The translations under genes were made by a program, and so were the position numbers. A DNA stretch of 64,000 nt. It comes from Rheinheimera riviphila. Lineage in GTDB: Bacteria; Pseudomonadota; Gammaproteobacteria; Enterobacterales; Alteromonadaceae. The stretch spans positions 62,001 to 126,000 of the forward strand of contig NZ_SACS01000011.1 of the NCBI RefSeq assembly GCF_004005945.1, read 5' to 3'. Position 1 is the stretch's first letter. Every line of letters begins with the position of its first letter. Of the stretch, positions 47,169 through 57,222 are shown in pieces. A model generated the notes under the pieces. That model was not told the DNA's origin, searched no databases, and saw only the letters and a program-made list of their open reading frames with translations.

Positions 47169-48224
47169 TTATTGCCCCACTCGGGTAACAACCACGCCAT
47201 TGCGTAATTTTTGGGTGCCTTCAACGACCACTTCATCGCCCTCGGCCAGGCCAGACAGCACTTCAATACTGCCGGGAACGCGTTGCCCCAGAGTGATTTC
47301 CACTTGTTTAACGCTGTCATCAGCTGCTACCACAAACACATAATGACGGTTTTGCAGTGGTACTATGGCTTTTTCCGGCACCTGCAGTACTTTGTTATTG
47401 GCAAGTTCCACTGTGACATTTAACAGCATGCCAGGTCTGAGTTTCAAATCGCTGTTTTCGATAGTGCCATGCACTTTGATCGAGCGGGTGACAGGATCGA
47501 GTCTTGGATCCATCGCCTTAATCTTGCCAACGAACTTGGTTTCACCGTACGCAACATTGGTGATCGCCAGTGGCATGTCCAGTGTTAAATCTGCGATGTA
47601 CCGTTCAGACACATTAAATTCAACCCGAATGACCGAAATGTCATCCAGTGTGGTTAGCACGGTGCCGGTTGAAATATAAGCACCTTCGCTGACCTGACGT
47701 AAACCAAGCAGGCCATCAAATGGCGCTTTAATTTGCATTTCGCTCAGGCGAGCCATCACCGCATCCAGTTGGGCTTGAGTGGCGTTAACTTTCGCTTGCT
47801 GTTCATCTTGCAGCGAGATGGCACTGGCTTGAGTGCGGGTCAGGTTATTGAGCCGCGCCAGCTGGCGTTTTTGCTCGTTCAGCAAGGCTTTTAGCTCATT
47901 AACCCGGGCTTTTTCTTCGGTGTCATTCAGCTGTGCCAATAATTGGCCTTTTTTAACCTGCTGGCCTTCGTTAATATCAAGCAACGTCAGGTAATCACTG
48001 GTGGCCGCAACAATTTTGGCTGAGTCGTAAGCCAACGCTGTGCCGAGCGTTTTCACCTGACGGGATAATTCCGCTGTGGTAATTTTGGCGGTTTTGACTG
48101 TGGTTTGATTGTTGCCGCCGTTCATTTGGGCTTTGTTGTTGTCGGCAGAGAACCAGATGTAAGCGATAAAGCCGAGCAAGGCAGCTAGAATAATGAAAAT
48201 TAAACGGGTTGGTTGCTGAGACAC
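47169..48224 (-). CDS. RND efflux periplasmic adaptor (membrane fusion protein)
   Basis: 351 aa. N-terminal anchor (TRLIFIILAALLGFIAYIWF), lipoyl half-motifs around LLDINEGQQVKKGQLLAQLND and IKAPFDGLLGLRQVSEGAYI, an alpha-helical hairpin (about 95-160) and beta-barrel/MP domains (IRVEFNVSERYIADL, VPEKAIVPLQNRHYVFVV). It links the RND pump to the outer-membrane channel. GTG 48224 with CCGGAG upstream is preferred; the frame open to 48344 adds low-quality sequence. Confidence 0.92.
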   Translation of the reverse strand: MSQQPTRLIFIILAALLGFIAYIWFSADNNKAQMNGGNNQTTVKTAKITTAELSRQVKTLGTALAYDSAKIVAATSDYLTLLDINEGQQVKKGQLLAQLNDTEEKARVNELKALLNEQKRQLARLNNLTRTQASAISLQDEQQAKVNATQAQLDAVMARLSEMQIKAPFDGLLGLRQVSEGAYISTGTVLTTLDDISVIRVEFNVSERYIADLTLDMPLAITNVAYGETKFVGKIKAMDPRLDPVTRSIKVHGTIENSDLKLRPGMLLNVTVELANNKVLQVPEKAIVPLQNRHYVFVVAADDSVKQVEITLGQRVPGSIEVLSGLAEGDEVVVEGTQKLRNGVVVTRVGQ

Positions 48225-48342
48225 TTCGGCTCCGGTGCATATCAGATAAAAATAAAGTACGGTATTGTATGGAAAAGCGGCCATGGTGGATGTTGAAGTT
48301 ATCGCATCGCTGGCGGCGTTGGTCGTATCGTTGGAGGAAATC

Positions 48343-48447
48343 ATGGCAGAAAAACCATGTGAACGTTGCCGGATGATTCGGTTTTATGTGGTCTGGACCA
48401 TCATCATGACCGTTTTCACCTTTTATTATCTTGAGAGTCCGGGGTAA
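48343..48447 (+). CDS. Small 34-aa single-helix membrane protein with CxxC motif
   Basis: Reads MAEKPCERCRMIRF then a hydrophobic helix (YVVWTIIMTVFTFYYL) and ESPG. It has a strong GGAGGAA ribosome site 6 nt ahead of ATG and stops 4 bp before the DUF2982 gene, so they are probably co-translated. CERC could bind metal or be redox-active. Family not recognised; the good ribosome site and tight spacing are the reasons to call it. Confidence 0.65.
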   Translation: MAEKPCERCRMIRFYVVWTIIMTVFTFYYLESPG

Positions 48448-48451
48448 AACG

Positions 48452-49141
48452 ATGCGTTATTTATACCGAAGCCGCAGTGCTCAAGGCGGCGGTGCGTTGA
48501 TGCTGTCGTCGGCTATCGTGCTGATCTTGCTAGTTTTATTGCTGGCCATCAGCCCCGATCTGACTTCGATGCAAGGTTGGGTGCTGCTGTTTTTGTTACT
48601 GCTGCTAGCGATTTTTGTCGGTTACAGCAAAATAACCGAGCCTTATTATGCCGTTGAGCTCAATCCGCAGGGTATTTGTTACCACCATCGGCGTGGCAGT
48701 TGGTTGTTACCGTGGCAGGCCTTTTCTTATGCCAGCGTGCCGCAGCTGGCGGGCGGTGACGAGCTGGATTATGTCAGTTTTAAAGTGACCAATTACCCCG
48801 GATTTCTACAGCATTTACCACTGCGGCTCGCCGTGAAATTGTTGACAGAACAACGACATTTATTGATTGTGGCGCTGCGCCGGAATTGTCCGGATGGCAC
48901 TTGCCCCAGTGAGATGTTGCTGGAAAGTAGCGACCTTCATATCGACAATATTCGGTACCATGGTGTGCTGGCGATGTTTGCGCACCGGATGCGGCATTTA
49001 TCCGGGTTACTCGGCGCAGAATTGTTTATACCGGCCAATAGTCTGGCCATCACTCCGGCGGAGTTTTGCCGGATGGTCAATCAGAGCCGCCTGAACTATG
49101 TCAGTAGCTGTGATGTGCCGTCGACCGATCTGACGCCTTAA
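48452..49141 (+). CDS. DUF2982 family membrane protein
   Basis: 229 aa. Two hydrophobic helices (about 17-35 and 42-60) are followed by a soluble domain with EPYYAVELNPQGICYHHRRGSW, FSYASVPQ and a C-terminal SLAITPAEFCRMVNQSRL. This resembles DUF2982, common in Alteromonadales and Vibrio; function unknown. Start at ATG 48452 with GGGGT upstream. Confidence 0.8.
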   Translation: MRYLYRSRSAQGGGALMLSSAIVLILLVLLLAISPDLTSMQGWVLLFLLLLLAIFVGYSKITEPYYAVELNPQGICYHHRRGSWLLPWQAFSYASVPQLAGGDELDYVSFKVTNYPGFLQHLPLRLAVKLLTEQRHLLIVALRRNCPDGTCPSEMLLESSDLHIDNIRYHGVLAMFAHRMRHLSGLLGAELFIPANSLAITPAEFCRMVNQSRLNYVSSCDVPSTDLTP

Positions 49142-49247
49142 CAATGCCGGAAAACCGTTGCTAAACAGCCGTTTCAAGCTCTGGACACATTTTTCTGCCT
49201 GTATCATAATGCAGTGATACACAAGCCAAACAATGGTGACAACAATT

Positions 49248-49583
49248 ATGAGTACTTACGAAAGACCTTTTCTGGTAAGCGGACGCAACACCGTCATTCA
49301 CAAGCAAAAAAAGCTCGACCTGATCATCATCAATAATGAATCGGATCCGGTGGTCATCGTATCCCGCACCGGTGTGAAAATTTTCACTGAAGAAGTACCC
49401 GCCAACCGCGTGGAAGCCAAAGAACGGTACATGGATATCGTCGATATCGGCAGCAGTGATGTGTTTGGTGAAACCAAAACCCTGCTATTTGTACAAGCAT
49501 TAAACAACAAAGAATATAAAATCGATTACACCAAAATTGGCACTGAATTGTTTATCCGGGTTCATCAGGAAAACTATATCTGA
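49248..49583 (+). CDS. Conserved hypothetical protein
   Basis: 111-aa soluble protein beginning MSTYERPFLVSGRNTVIHKQ, beta-rich with no signal or membrane segment. A GGTGA site precedes the ATG. Not recognised as a named family. A strong terminator follows, so the coding call is well bounded. Confidence 0.7.
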   Translation: MSTYERPFLVSGRNTVIHKQKKLDLIIINNESDPVVIVSRTGVKIFTEEVPANRVEAKERYMDIVDIGSSDVFGETKTLLFVQALNNKEYKIDYTKIGTELFIRVHQENYI

Positions 49584-49630
49584 TTTCGTCATCTGCTGAC
49601 GCACTCACAAGCACAGACTTTGCGCTTGTT

Positions 49631-49656
49631 AAAAAAATCGCTGCGGCGATTTTTTT
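49631..49656. terminator. Bidirectional terminator
   Basis: AAAAAAATCGC / GCGATTTTTTT 11-bp stem with a TGCG loop. It begins 48 bp after the preceding stop. The remaining gap to 49886 contains only short imperfect repeats of GCGATTGGCAATT type and no gene. Confidence 0.88.
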
Positions 49657-49886
49657 TATGGGCGCGTGGTGCTGATGTTTGGTCGTTCGTAGTCACCGGC
49701 AGCGATTGTGGCGATTGGCAATTGGCGATTCAAACATCAGACGGTTGATGTTATTTGTTAGTTGCAGCGACATGATTTGCTCCGGCATTATTTGCATAAA
49801 AGTTACTGATTTTTGGCAATCGCTTGCGTTTACAGTAGAAATTTGCTTCAGTAGCCGTTAATTCCGGTAATAGTTGTGATCACGCT

Positions 49887-51563
49887 GTGAACTCTATTTC
49901 AATGCAATTTAGTCGTAATCAGGACACGATCATCATCGACGTGATGGTGACGCTGTTGCCGTTAACCGCAGCGCTGGTGCGCGAAGGGATGGCCGAAGCA
50001 GGTTTTGGCCGCTGTTTTATTGTGAATGACCAACTCACCAATCTATTGGCCGACTATCAGGCACTGCAATCCGAATTAAAGCTGAAAAAAATCCCCGATG
50101 GTTATCGAGCGCAGCGCAAAATTGCTGTGCGAAAAAATGCGGAACTGAAATTTGAAATTGCTCCGGATGCAATGACCGCCAGTGCCACTATCGTTGCTGC
50201 CTGGGGTGGCACGCCCGTGTCGGCGAATGATTTAGTCAAAGCGGCACAAGAATATGGCATCAGCTTTGGTTTTCAAAAAGAACAGATTGTCCACCTGGTT
50301 GCAACTGCCAGCCGCGCCGAGCCTGGCATGGTCACGACCGAAGTGATTGCGGTTGGGCGCGTAATGCAAGTGGGCTTAAATGGCAGATTTGAAGCTTTGG
50401 TGGCAGGCATGACGGTGCGGGTGAACAAACCGGTGATGAGCAGTAACAGCCGTACTGATTTACGTGATTTTGGTGTGATCCCAGCGGTACAGCTCGGTCA
50501 GGGCGTTGTTCGTCGTTTGCCGCCAACCAAAGGCGTTGATGGCATTAATGTGCGTAGTGAAGTGACTATGGCACCGCCTGGCACCCATACCGAATGGCAA
50601 AATGGTGAAGGGGTTGCAATCAGCCCAACCGATCCGGATTTATTGATTGCCGCAAGGGAAGGGATGCCACGAATTATGGAAGCGGGTGCGACGGTAGACG
50701 AAGTGTATGCAGTTAAAACCGTTGACTTATCGACCGGGCATATCCAGTTCCGCGGCTCGGTGATTGTCAACGGTGATGTGACCCAGGGCATGAAAGTGAT
50801 TGCCGGTGGTAATGTTTTTATTAAGGGGACGGTTGAAGGCGATTTAGTTGAATCCGGTGGTGATATCTCAATTGGCGGCTCCATCATTGGGCATCAGCTG
50901 AGTGTTGGCACCGCTGATGAACATTACAGCACCATGGTTAAAGCGAAGGGCGATATTCGCTGTACGCTGGCGCAATACGTCAAAATCGAATGTGAAGGCG
51001 ATTTTCACGCGGTGAAGCAAATAAACCATTGTGATGTCGCCGCGAGGATGGTGGTGGCCGGGCCGGAAGACAAGCTGACCGGTAAAGTGGTTGGCGGTCA
51101 CTTTTACCTTGATTTAGGACTTAAATGTGGTGTGCTTGGCTCGCCTTCTGAAAGCTCGTTGCTACTGAATATCAACCGCCGCGTTGACCCCATTGCCGAA
51201 AAACAACAGGCACTGCGGCACAATGTGGCTGCGGTCAAAGTGGAGATGGAACAAATTAAATCCAGTATTGAGCAGATGAAAAAACTGGAGAAATCGGACG
51301 CGACCACCGAGCATATGCATGCTTTTGTCGAAGAGTTTGAGGCGCAAAAAACCGTCGCTCTGGCCTTGATTGAAGATATTAAACGGCTGGAAGTACAACG
51401 GCTAGGGGTGATGGCGGACATTGCGGTCATCGCAAAACAGCATCTATTCGCCGGTGTTGAAGTGCATATTGGCACTGAAAAGCTGCCGGTGAAACGGGAA
51501 TACGGGCCAAGCCAGGTTAAAATAATTGACGCCGCGTTGAAAATTGACCCGCTCATTCACTAA
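49887..51563 (+). CDS. fapA: FapA/DUF342 family protein
   Basis: 558 aa. Central right-handed beta-helix (about 200-400) with repeated G-D-I/V turns (VIVNGDVTQGMKVIAGGN, VFIKGTVEGDLVESGGDISI, GSIIGHQLS), characteristic of DUF342/FapA (flagellar assembly protein A). A coiled coil (about 425-500) and a short C-terminal domain follow. In Vibrio, FapA relatives influence polar flagellation and chemotaxis protein placement. GTG 49887 or ATG 49902 could start it; neither has a clear ribosome site. Confidence 0.85.
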   Translation: MNSISMQFSRNQDTIIIDVMVTLLPLTAALVREGMAEAGFGRCFIVNDQLTNLLADYQALQSELKLKKIPDGYRAQRKIAVRKNAELKFEIAPDAMTASATIVAAWGGTPVSANDLVKAAQEYGISFGFQKEQIVHLVATASRAEPGMVTTEVIAVGRVMQVGLNGRFEALVAGMTVRVNKPVMSSNSRTDLRDFGVIPAVQLGQGVVRRLPPTKGVDGINVRSEVTMAPPGTHTEWQNGEGVAISPTDPDLLIAAREGMPRIMEAGATVDEVYAVKTVDLSTGHIQFRGSVIVNGDVTQGMKVIAGGNVFIKGTVEGDLVESGGDISIGGSIIGHQLSVGTADEHYSTMVKAKGDIRCTLAQYVKIECEGDFHAVKQINHCDVAARMVVAGPEDKLTGKVVGGHFYLDLGLKCGVLGSPSESSLLLNINRRVDPIAEKQQALRHNVAAVKVEMEQIKSSIEQMKKLEKSDATTEHMHAFVEEFEAQKTVALALIEDIKRLEVQRLGVMADIAVIAKQHLFAGVEVHIGTEKLPVKREYGPSQVKIIDAALKIDPLIH

Positions 51564-51703
51564 CTCAAAGTTGCTTTCAGGTTTTCCGATAAAAAGTCTG
51601 CTAGCTGCGACAACGTCCGCTGTCCGGATGACCTAAATCAGTTATGCTGCAACTTTACATCGTTTGCTGTCAGGGCAAATGACCGGCAAATTGTCAGGAG
51701 AAC

Positions 51704-52462
51704 ATGTTGCGAGTTTTATGGTTGTGGTTAAGCCTGCTAAGTAGCCCGCTATTTGCCGATGAATGTCAGATGGCATTTCGGCACGGCATTCTGATTTCGC
51801 CGGATCAAATTCGTGTGCTGACTGCTGATCGCACCCAATTTCAGATTAACTTTGACCGGCAGTTATTTATTCAGGGGCAGTGGATCACGCTGTCCGAAGC
51901 CGATACGGAAGTTGTGGCCCAATACAGTCAGGGCATGCGCAAATTTGTGCCACAAGTGGTTGGCATCGCCGTCGATAGCGTTGAACTAGGTTTGTCGGCG
52001 ATCGAAAGCATGCTGATTGGTGTGGGCAATCCGACGCAACAGGAAGAGTGGAAAGCCCTGGTGCAGGAAACCACTTATCAGCTGATGTCGCGATTTGTCC
52101 GTAGCGGTGAGCATTTTTATCTGGCGCCGCAAAGCCTGAATGAAATGGATGCATTTCTGCACGGTGAGCTCAAAGAAAACCTGACGCAACTGGCTAAAAA
52201 TACCGTTGGTGCCGTGTGGGGCGCGCTACGTGATGCGCTGCGCCAGACCGATGACAATTTCGAACGCAGTGAAAGCCAGGATTGGCAAAGTGTTGAGCAG
52301 CTGATTGATAAAATTAATCTGGGGCTGGACGCAAAAGCCGACGAGCTGGAAGCTAAATCGGCGTTATTTTGTACCCGCTTACTTGAACTTGATCATATCG
52401 AAAGTCAGTTGCAACAACGGGTGCCGCAGTTGTTGCAGTATGATGTGGTGATCGCCAAATAA
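51704..52462 (+). CDS. YggN-like protein (DUF2884)
   Basis: 252 aa with a cleavable signal peptide (MLRVLWLWLSLLSSPLFA). The body matches DUF2884 (YggN) features: ECQMAFRHGILISPDQIRV, FDRQLFIQGQWITLSE and a helical C-terminal half ending in FCTRLLELDHIE. Periplasmic; function unknown. ATG follows CAGGAGAAC. Confidence 0.85.
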   Translation: MLRVLWLWLSLLSSPLFADECQMAFRHGILISPDQIRVLTADRTQFQINFDRQLFIQGQWITLSEADTEVVAQYSQGMRKFVPQVVGIAVDSVELGLSAIESMLIGVGNPTQQEEWKALVQETTYQLMSRFVRSGEHFYLAPQSLNEMDAFLHGELKENLTQLAKNTVGAVWGALRDALRQTDDNFERSESQDWQSVEQLIDKINLGLDAKADELEAKSALFCTRLLELDHIESQLQQRVPQLLQYDVVIAK

Positions 52463-52494
52463 TTCGACTTTGATTTTCAACACTTTATTAAGCG

Positions 52495-53598
52495 CTACAC
52501 CAAGCCAAATTCTCCGCCTAATACCGCCGGCATGGCGCTGTCGACTTCGTCGCTAATCGCATCAATGGTTTTTTCGGCTTCATCCAGTTCACTGACTTCA
52601 GCAATATGGAACAGCGCTTCGCCTTCATTAATCAGTGGTAAGTTATTGCGGCCAATGATAATACCGCTGAAGGTTGCCACCACTGCCACTTCAAAATCAG
52701 AGTAGGGCGAGTAGATATGCGCCAGCACATCACCCACTTCTACTTTTTGACCTAAGCCGTAGTAATAACGGGCGATACCATCATGTTCGGCACGGACCCA
52801 GCTACTTTTTTTCGAGAATAACGACTGGGTTTTTTCGACTTTTCGCACCGACCGCAACATGCCGAGACTGTGCATCACATTGACGATACCGCGCACACCA
52901 ATTTTGATCGACTGCTCATCAAATCGCAACGCTTCACCGGCTTCATACAAAATAATTGGAATACCCAGATTATTGGCGGTGCCGCGCATGGTGCCGTCGC
53001 GACTCGCCGCTTTGATAATAATCGGTGCGTTAAAACTTTCGGCCATTTTCAGCGACACTTTATCGCGGGAAGTGGCGCGCACTTGCGGCAGGTTACTGCG
53101 GTGAATCGCACCGGTATGTAAGTCAATCACATGGGTGCATTTTTTTAGAATGCGGTCGGTAAACTGCCAGGCCATCCGACTGCCTAATGAACCTTTTTCA
53201 CTACCGGGGAAACTGCGGTTTAAATCGCGGCGGTCCGGTAAATAACGGGATTGCTGTACAAAACCATAGGTATTGACGATCGGTACCACGATTAAAGTGC
53301 CGCGTAAGCTATTGATTTTTGGAAGTTTCAGCAAACGACGGCAGATTTCCACGCCGTTAATTTCATCACCATGCAAAGCGGCGGTGATAAGCAATACCGG
53401 GCCAGGTCTTTTGCCATGTAGCACATGGGCGCCGATATTCAGCTCAGTGTGGGTATAAAGTTTGCCAAAGGGAATATCCACCACCACGCGGCTGCCCGGA
53501 GTGATGGTGCTGTTGCCAAACTCAAAATCTTCGGCGACAGCGGGCGGCGGACGGCTACTGACGGCTGGGGCGTTATCCGGTTCCGGCACTTCACTCAT
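52495..53598 (-). CDS. Succinylglutamate desuccinylase/aspartoacylase family protein
   Basis: 367-aa zinc carboxypeptidase-like hydrolase (M14 clan). Zinc ligands in HGDEINGVE (about 75-83) and DLHTG (His ligand). RYLPDRRDLNRSFPGSEKGS is the substrate-binding region. The C-terminal barrel-like domain (about 255-340) resembles lipoyl/biotinyl folds found in AstE-like proteins. Its start overlaps the rimK stop (ATGA), so the two are coupled. It might act on the glutamate tail or amide made by RimK (inference). Confidence 0.87.
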   Translation of the reverse strand: MSEVPEPDNAPAVSSRPPPAVAEDFEFGNSTITPGSRVVVDIPFGKLYTHTELNIGAHVLHGKRPGPVLLITAALHGDEINGVEICRRLLKLPKINSLRGTLIVVPIVNTYGFVQQSRYLPDRRDLNRSFPGSEKGSLGSRMAWQFTDRILKKCTHVIDLHTGAIHRSNLPQVRATSRDKVSLKMAESFNAPIIIKAASRDGTMRGTANNLGIPIILYEAGEALRFDEQSIKIGVRGIVNVMHSLGMLRSVRKVEKTQSLFSKKSSWVRAEHDGIARYYYGLGQKVEVGDVLAHIYSPYSDFEVAVVATFSGIIIGRNNLPLINEGEALFHIAEVSELDEAEKTIDAISDEVDSAMPAVLGGEFGLV

Positions 53599-54503
53599 CA
53601 GGACGTTCTCCGTTGTTTGCTTTGGTGGCGGCTTACTTGTTGTTCCAGATACTGCACTATTGTGTCAGCAACATCAATTTCGCTTGCGGCTTCAATGCCT
53701 TCGAGACCCGGCGAGCTATTGACTTCCATCACCACCGGCCCCTGATTTGAGCGCAGAATATCCACACCTGCCACATTTAAACCCATGCAGCGCGCGGCTT
53801 TTAACGCGGTTTGGCGCTCTTCTTTACTCAATCGAACTTTGCTGGCGGTGCCGCCGCGATGCAGATTAGAGCGAAATTCACCTTCTTTGGCTTGCCGTTT
53901 CATCGCTGCCACCACTTTATTGCCCACCACAAAACAGCGGATATCGGCGCCTTTGGCTTCGCGGATATATTCCTGCACCAGAATATTGGCGTTCAGGCCC
54001 ATAAACGCCTCAATCACGCTTTCGGCAGCGGTGCGGGTTTCGGCCAGCACGACGCCGATACCCTGGGTGCCTTCGAGCAGTTTAATCACCAGCGGCGCGC
54101 CACCGACCATTTCGATGAGATCGGGAATATCACCGGGCTTGTCAGCAAAACCGGTGATCGGCAAGCCAATACCATCGCGGGCCAGCAGTTGCAGTGAATT
54201 GAGTTTATCGCGCGCCCGGCCAATAGCGGCGGCGTTATTCAGGCAATACACGTTCATCATTTCGAATTGGCGTAACACGGCGCTACCGTAAAAGGTAATA
54301 GAGGCGCCAATGCGCGGAATAATCGCATCAAAAGCCGACAGTTCTTCGCCTTTATAGTGGATGGACAACGCATTGTGATTGATGTTCATGTAACACAAAA
54401 TCGGGTCAATCACTTCAATCTGATGGCCGCGGGCTTCGGCGGCTTCGACCAGCCTTTTGGTCGAGTACAATTCGGCGTTTCGGGATAACAAAGCTATTTT
54501 CAT
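53598..54503 (-). CDS. rimK: Ribosomal protein S6 glutamate ligase RimK
   Basis: 301-aa ATP-grasp ligase adding glutamates to the C-terminus of S6. [27 protein letters not shown] at the N-terminus, [35 protein letters not shown] (ATP loop), [14 protein letters not shown] and [14 protein letters not shown] are family motifs. ATG 54503 starts this sequence; upstream frame is dropped. Coupled to the desuccinylase-like gene. Confidence 0.95.
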   Translation of the reverse strand: MKIALLSRNAELYSTKRLVEAAEARGHQIEVIDPILCYMNINHNALSIHYKGEELSAFDAIIPRIGASITFYGSAVLRQFEMMNVYCLNNAAAIGRARDKLNSLQLLARDGIGLPITGFADKPGDIPDLIEMVGGAPLVIKLLEGTQGIGVVLAETRTAAESVIEAFMGLNANILVQEYIREAKGADIRCFVVGNKVVAAMKRQAKEGEFRSNLHRGGTASKVRLSKEERQTALKAARCMGLNVAGVDILRSNQGPVVMEVNSSPGLEGIEAASEIDVADTIVQYLEQQVSRHQSKQRRTS

Positions 54504-54629
54504 GCAGACTCCGGCTACAGCTGTGGTGATGGTCCACACTGCAAAAAATAATAATGAGTTTAAATAGTTACGACTTGGTGATTTGGCTTTGTTTTAAAAA
54601 TCTATTGTCAGCATCAAACTTTGGAACAT

Positions 54630-55979
54630 TTAAGGCAACAGTAACAAGGAGCCTAGACCCAGAAACACAAAAAAACCAATCACATCTGTGATGGTGGTGA
54701 GAATAACCGAACCGGATAACGCCGGGTCAATTTTGACTTTTTCCAGCAGCACCGGGATCACCACGCCGGAAGCTGCCGCCACCAGAATATTGATCACAAT
54801 CGCCAGGCCAATGACAGTGCCGATGATCAAATCGTTAAACCAGAAGTAGGTGACTACCGCAATCACGGCTGCCCATAGCACCCCGTTGATAAGACCCACC
54901 CCCAGCTCCTTTCGCAGCAAAGTCCAGTAGGTTTGGGGGGTGATTTGCCCCAGCGCTAAACCGCGGATAATCAGGGTTAAGGTTTGGCTACCGGCGATGC
55001 CGCCCATGCTGGCGACAATCGGCATCAGCACTGCAAGCGCGACGACCTGCTGCAAGGTGGCTTCAAACAAGCCGATGGTCCAGGAGGCCAGAAAGGCGGT
55101 CAGCAAATTGATACCCAGCCAGACGGCACGGCGCTTGGCGCTATTCATGACCGGGGCGAATAAGTCTTCGGTTTCATCTAAACCGGCGGTATGCATAAAC
55201 TGGCTTTCCAGGCTGCGCCGGACGTTTTCCAACGCTTCACCAATCGATAACCGGCCGAGTAACTTGCCTTCTTCGTCAATGACTGCCAAGGCGGTATAAC
55301 CGGAGCGCGCCACGATGTCGGAGCCTTGGTCCAGGTCCATTTCACCGTCGACAATCGGCGCTTCGTCATCGATAAATTCGACAATCGGCAAATGGCTGGG
55401 CTGACCCAATAAGCTGATGCTGAGCAACATGCCGACATAACGACCGGTGCGGTCGACCACCATCAGCGCGTCATGATATTCGGCGTCTTCGTTGAGTTTT
55501 TTAAACAACCGAATGGCATCGCGGATTTTGGCGTTATTGCGAATGGTGAGTACATCGTGGTCGGCGTAACGACCACATTGCTCGTCGGTGTAGGCCAGTG
55601 CCGTGGCTAGCCATTCTTTGTCGGTGGCGTCGAGCTTAGAGCAGGCTTCCTGATAAACCGCCGCCGGCAATTCATCAAGCATTTCAATCAGATCGTCAAC
55701 GTCCATCCGCTCGACCAACACGGACAGTTCAGGTGCTTCTAATTGTTTAAAGATGTTTTCACGCGCATCGTCGCGCATATAAGACAGAGCATGAATTTGC
55801 TCATCGGGATGCAGGCTTTGCCAGGTGCTGATCCGCTGCTCCAGCGGCATCGCTTCGAGCGCAACAGCAATTTCTTCTGGTTCCAGCTGGCTGAGTTTAA
55901 CGCCAAGCTGTTCAACTTCCTGCTCATCGAAGCTGTCGCGAACAATTTCTTTGATATCAAGTAGTTGAGTTTCAGCCAT
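54630..55979 (-). CDS. mgtE: Magnesium transporter MgtE
   Basis: 449-aa Mg2+ channel. N-terminal superhelical domain (about 20-125), CBS pair (about 135-255) and five C-terminal helices (about 280-449) with GIAGSQTLTLIIRGLALG, the pore signature, and TDVIGFFVFLGLGSLLLLP at the end. Cytoplasmic Mg2+ gating is expected from the domain order. No Mg2+-sensing leader was recognised in the 206-bp gap upstream, only a hairpin at 56019-56053. Confidence 0.95.
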   Translation of the reverse strand: MAETQLLDIKEIVRDSFDEQEVEQLGVKLSQLEPEEIAVALEAMPLEQRISTWQSLHPDEQIHALSYMRDDARENIFKQLEAPELSVLVERMDVDDLIEMLDELPAAVYQEACSKLDATDKEWLATALAYTDEQCGRYADHDVLTIRNNAKIRDAIRLFKKLNEDAEYHDALMVVDRTGRYVGMLLSISLLGQPSHLPIVEFIDDEAPIVDGEMDLDQGSDIVARSGYTALAVIDEEGKLLGRLSIGEALENVRRSLESQFMHTAGLDETEDLFAPVMNSAKRRAVWLGINLLTAFLASWTIGLFEATLQQVVALAVLMPIVASMGGIAGSQTLTLIIRGLALGQITPQTYWTLLRKELGVGLINGVLWAAVIAVVTYFWFNDLIIGTVIGLAIVINILVAAASGVVIPVLLEKVKIDPALSGSVILTTITDVIGFFVFLGLGSLLLLP

Positions 55980-56185
55980 CGCTGCGTCCTTACACCAGTA
56001 CTAACCACAAGTCATTGCCACCAGTTTGGCAGATTGCCGCTGGTGAAACTGGTTATTTTAAAAGTTGGCGATAATACCGCAGCTGTGCGTCAGTTTTATA
56101 GTCAATTCAAAGACATTTCCAAGTTTTTTTCGCTGTTTTGCTGGATCGACTGGTGAAAGGTCAGCTGGTGACATCGGCCCGATTG

Positions 56186-57154
56186 TCACCACCAACGTTT
56201 GATTTTAAAGCCCAGCAGCATCGCCAGCGCCAGAATGGCCATACCGGCAAGTGTCCAGTAATAACCAGTTTCCAGATGCAGCTCCGGCATATTGTCAAAA
56301 TTCATCCCGTACATACCGACAATAAAGGTCAGTGGAATAAACACGGTCGACACCATGGTCAGCAGTTTCATCCGTTCGTTAATTTGGTGCGAAGATGTCG
56401 ACATATAACCGCTCACCAAATCGCCGAGCTGGTCGTAGTACATTTGCGTCATGCTGAGCAGACGTTCGAATTTTTCGTAAAAGTCACGCAGTTCAACCGG
56501 TTGAAACAGGCTTTTCAGCAGGTGTTCGCTTTCCAGATCCAACAAATCGGCAAACATTTCTTTTTGATAAGCCAGGTTACGGTCCAACTTTCGAAACACC
56601 GACCGATAACGCATAATTTGCGCCATTTTCTGGTCGTCACCATGATTGAGCATGGCATCTTCAAATTCGGACAGTTCATCTTCAAAATTAATCAGTTTTT
56701 CCAGATAGCTGGCAGAAACGGCGTGAATATAATGTTTTACCCAGTCTTTAATCGGCATTGCTGGCTGCTGCAAATCAAAAGTTGGTAGGGCGTAGGCATA
56801 ATCCTGCTCCGGCAACTGGCATTTGTACAGCAGTACCTGATTGGAAAATAACAGACTGAGCTGAGCGTGACCGGGATAATCCTTAAAATCTTTGCCGGCA
56901 TAAGCGCGCAGGATCATCAGGGTGAAACCATTGGAGCTTTCCAGCTTTGGCGGGTGTCGTTCGCGTAGAAAGTCTTCGGCAATTTCCGGATGAATATTAA
57001 ATTTCGCCAGTAACTGTTGTTGTTCGTCCGCGCTGGCATTGGATAAATTCAGCCACAGCCGCTGGTCGCCATGTAAGGGTAATGACAACAGCTTGATATC
57101 GCCGTTTTGCCAGGTTTCGGTTTCCGGGTTGTACAGATGAAGCACAATCATCAT
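56186..57154 (-). CDS. corA: Magnesium/cobalt transporter CorA
   Basis: 322-aa pentameric channel. Large cytoplasmic helical domain, then two C-terminal helices with the YGMN selectivity motif (FIVGMYGMNFDNMPEL) and a basic tail. ATG 57154 (MMIVLHLYNPE) follows TTGGAAA; the frame extends to 57208 without a signal. Next to mgtE, giving two Mg2+ systems; ZntB-like Zn transport is a less likely alternative. Confidence 0.92.
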   Translation of the reverse strand: MMIVLHLYNPETETWQNGDIKLLSLPLHGDQRLWLNLSNASADEQQQLLAKFNIHPEIAEDFLRERHPPKLESSNGFTLMILRAYAGKDFKDYPGHAQLSLLFSNQVLLYKCQLPEQDYAYALPTFDLQQPAMPIKDWVKHYIHAVSASYLEKLINFEDELSEFEDAMLNHGDDQKMAQIMRYRSVFRKLDRNLAYQKEMFADLLDLESEHLLKSLFQPVELRDFYEKFERLLSMTQMYYDQLGDLVSGYMSTSSHQINERMKLLTMVSTVFIPLTFIVGMYGMNFDNMPELHLETGYYWTLAGMAILALAMLLGFKIKRWW

Positions 57155-57222
57155 ATTTTCCAATACGTTGTTTTGCCGAGCATACGCAATTGTTTCACAG
57201 GCTGGCAAGCAACATCAACTGG

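Noticed and set aside
55980-56185. Mg2+ riboswitch (M-box) upstream of mgtE
   Set aside because: Only a hairpin ACCAGTTT/AAACTGGT with a small inner stem is visible; conserved M-box blocks are absent.
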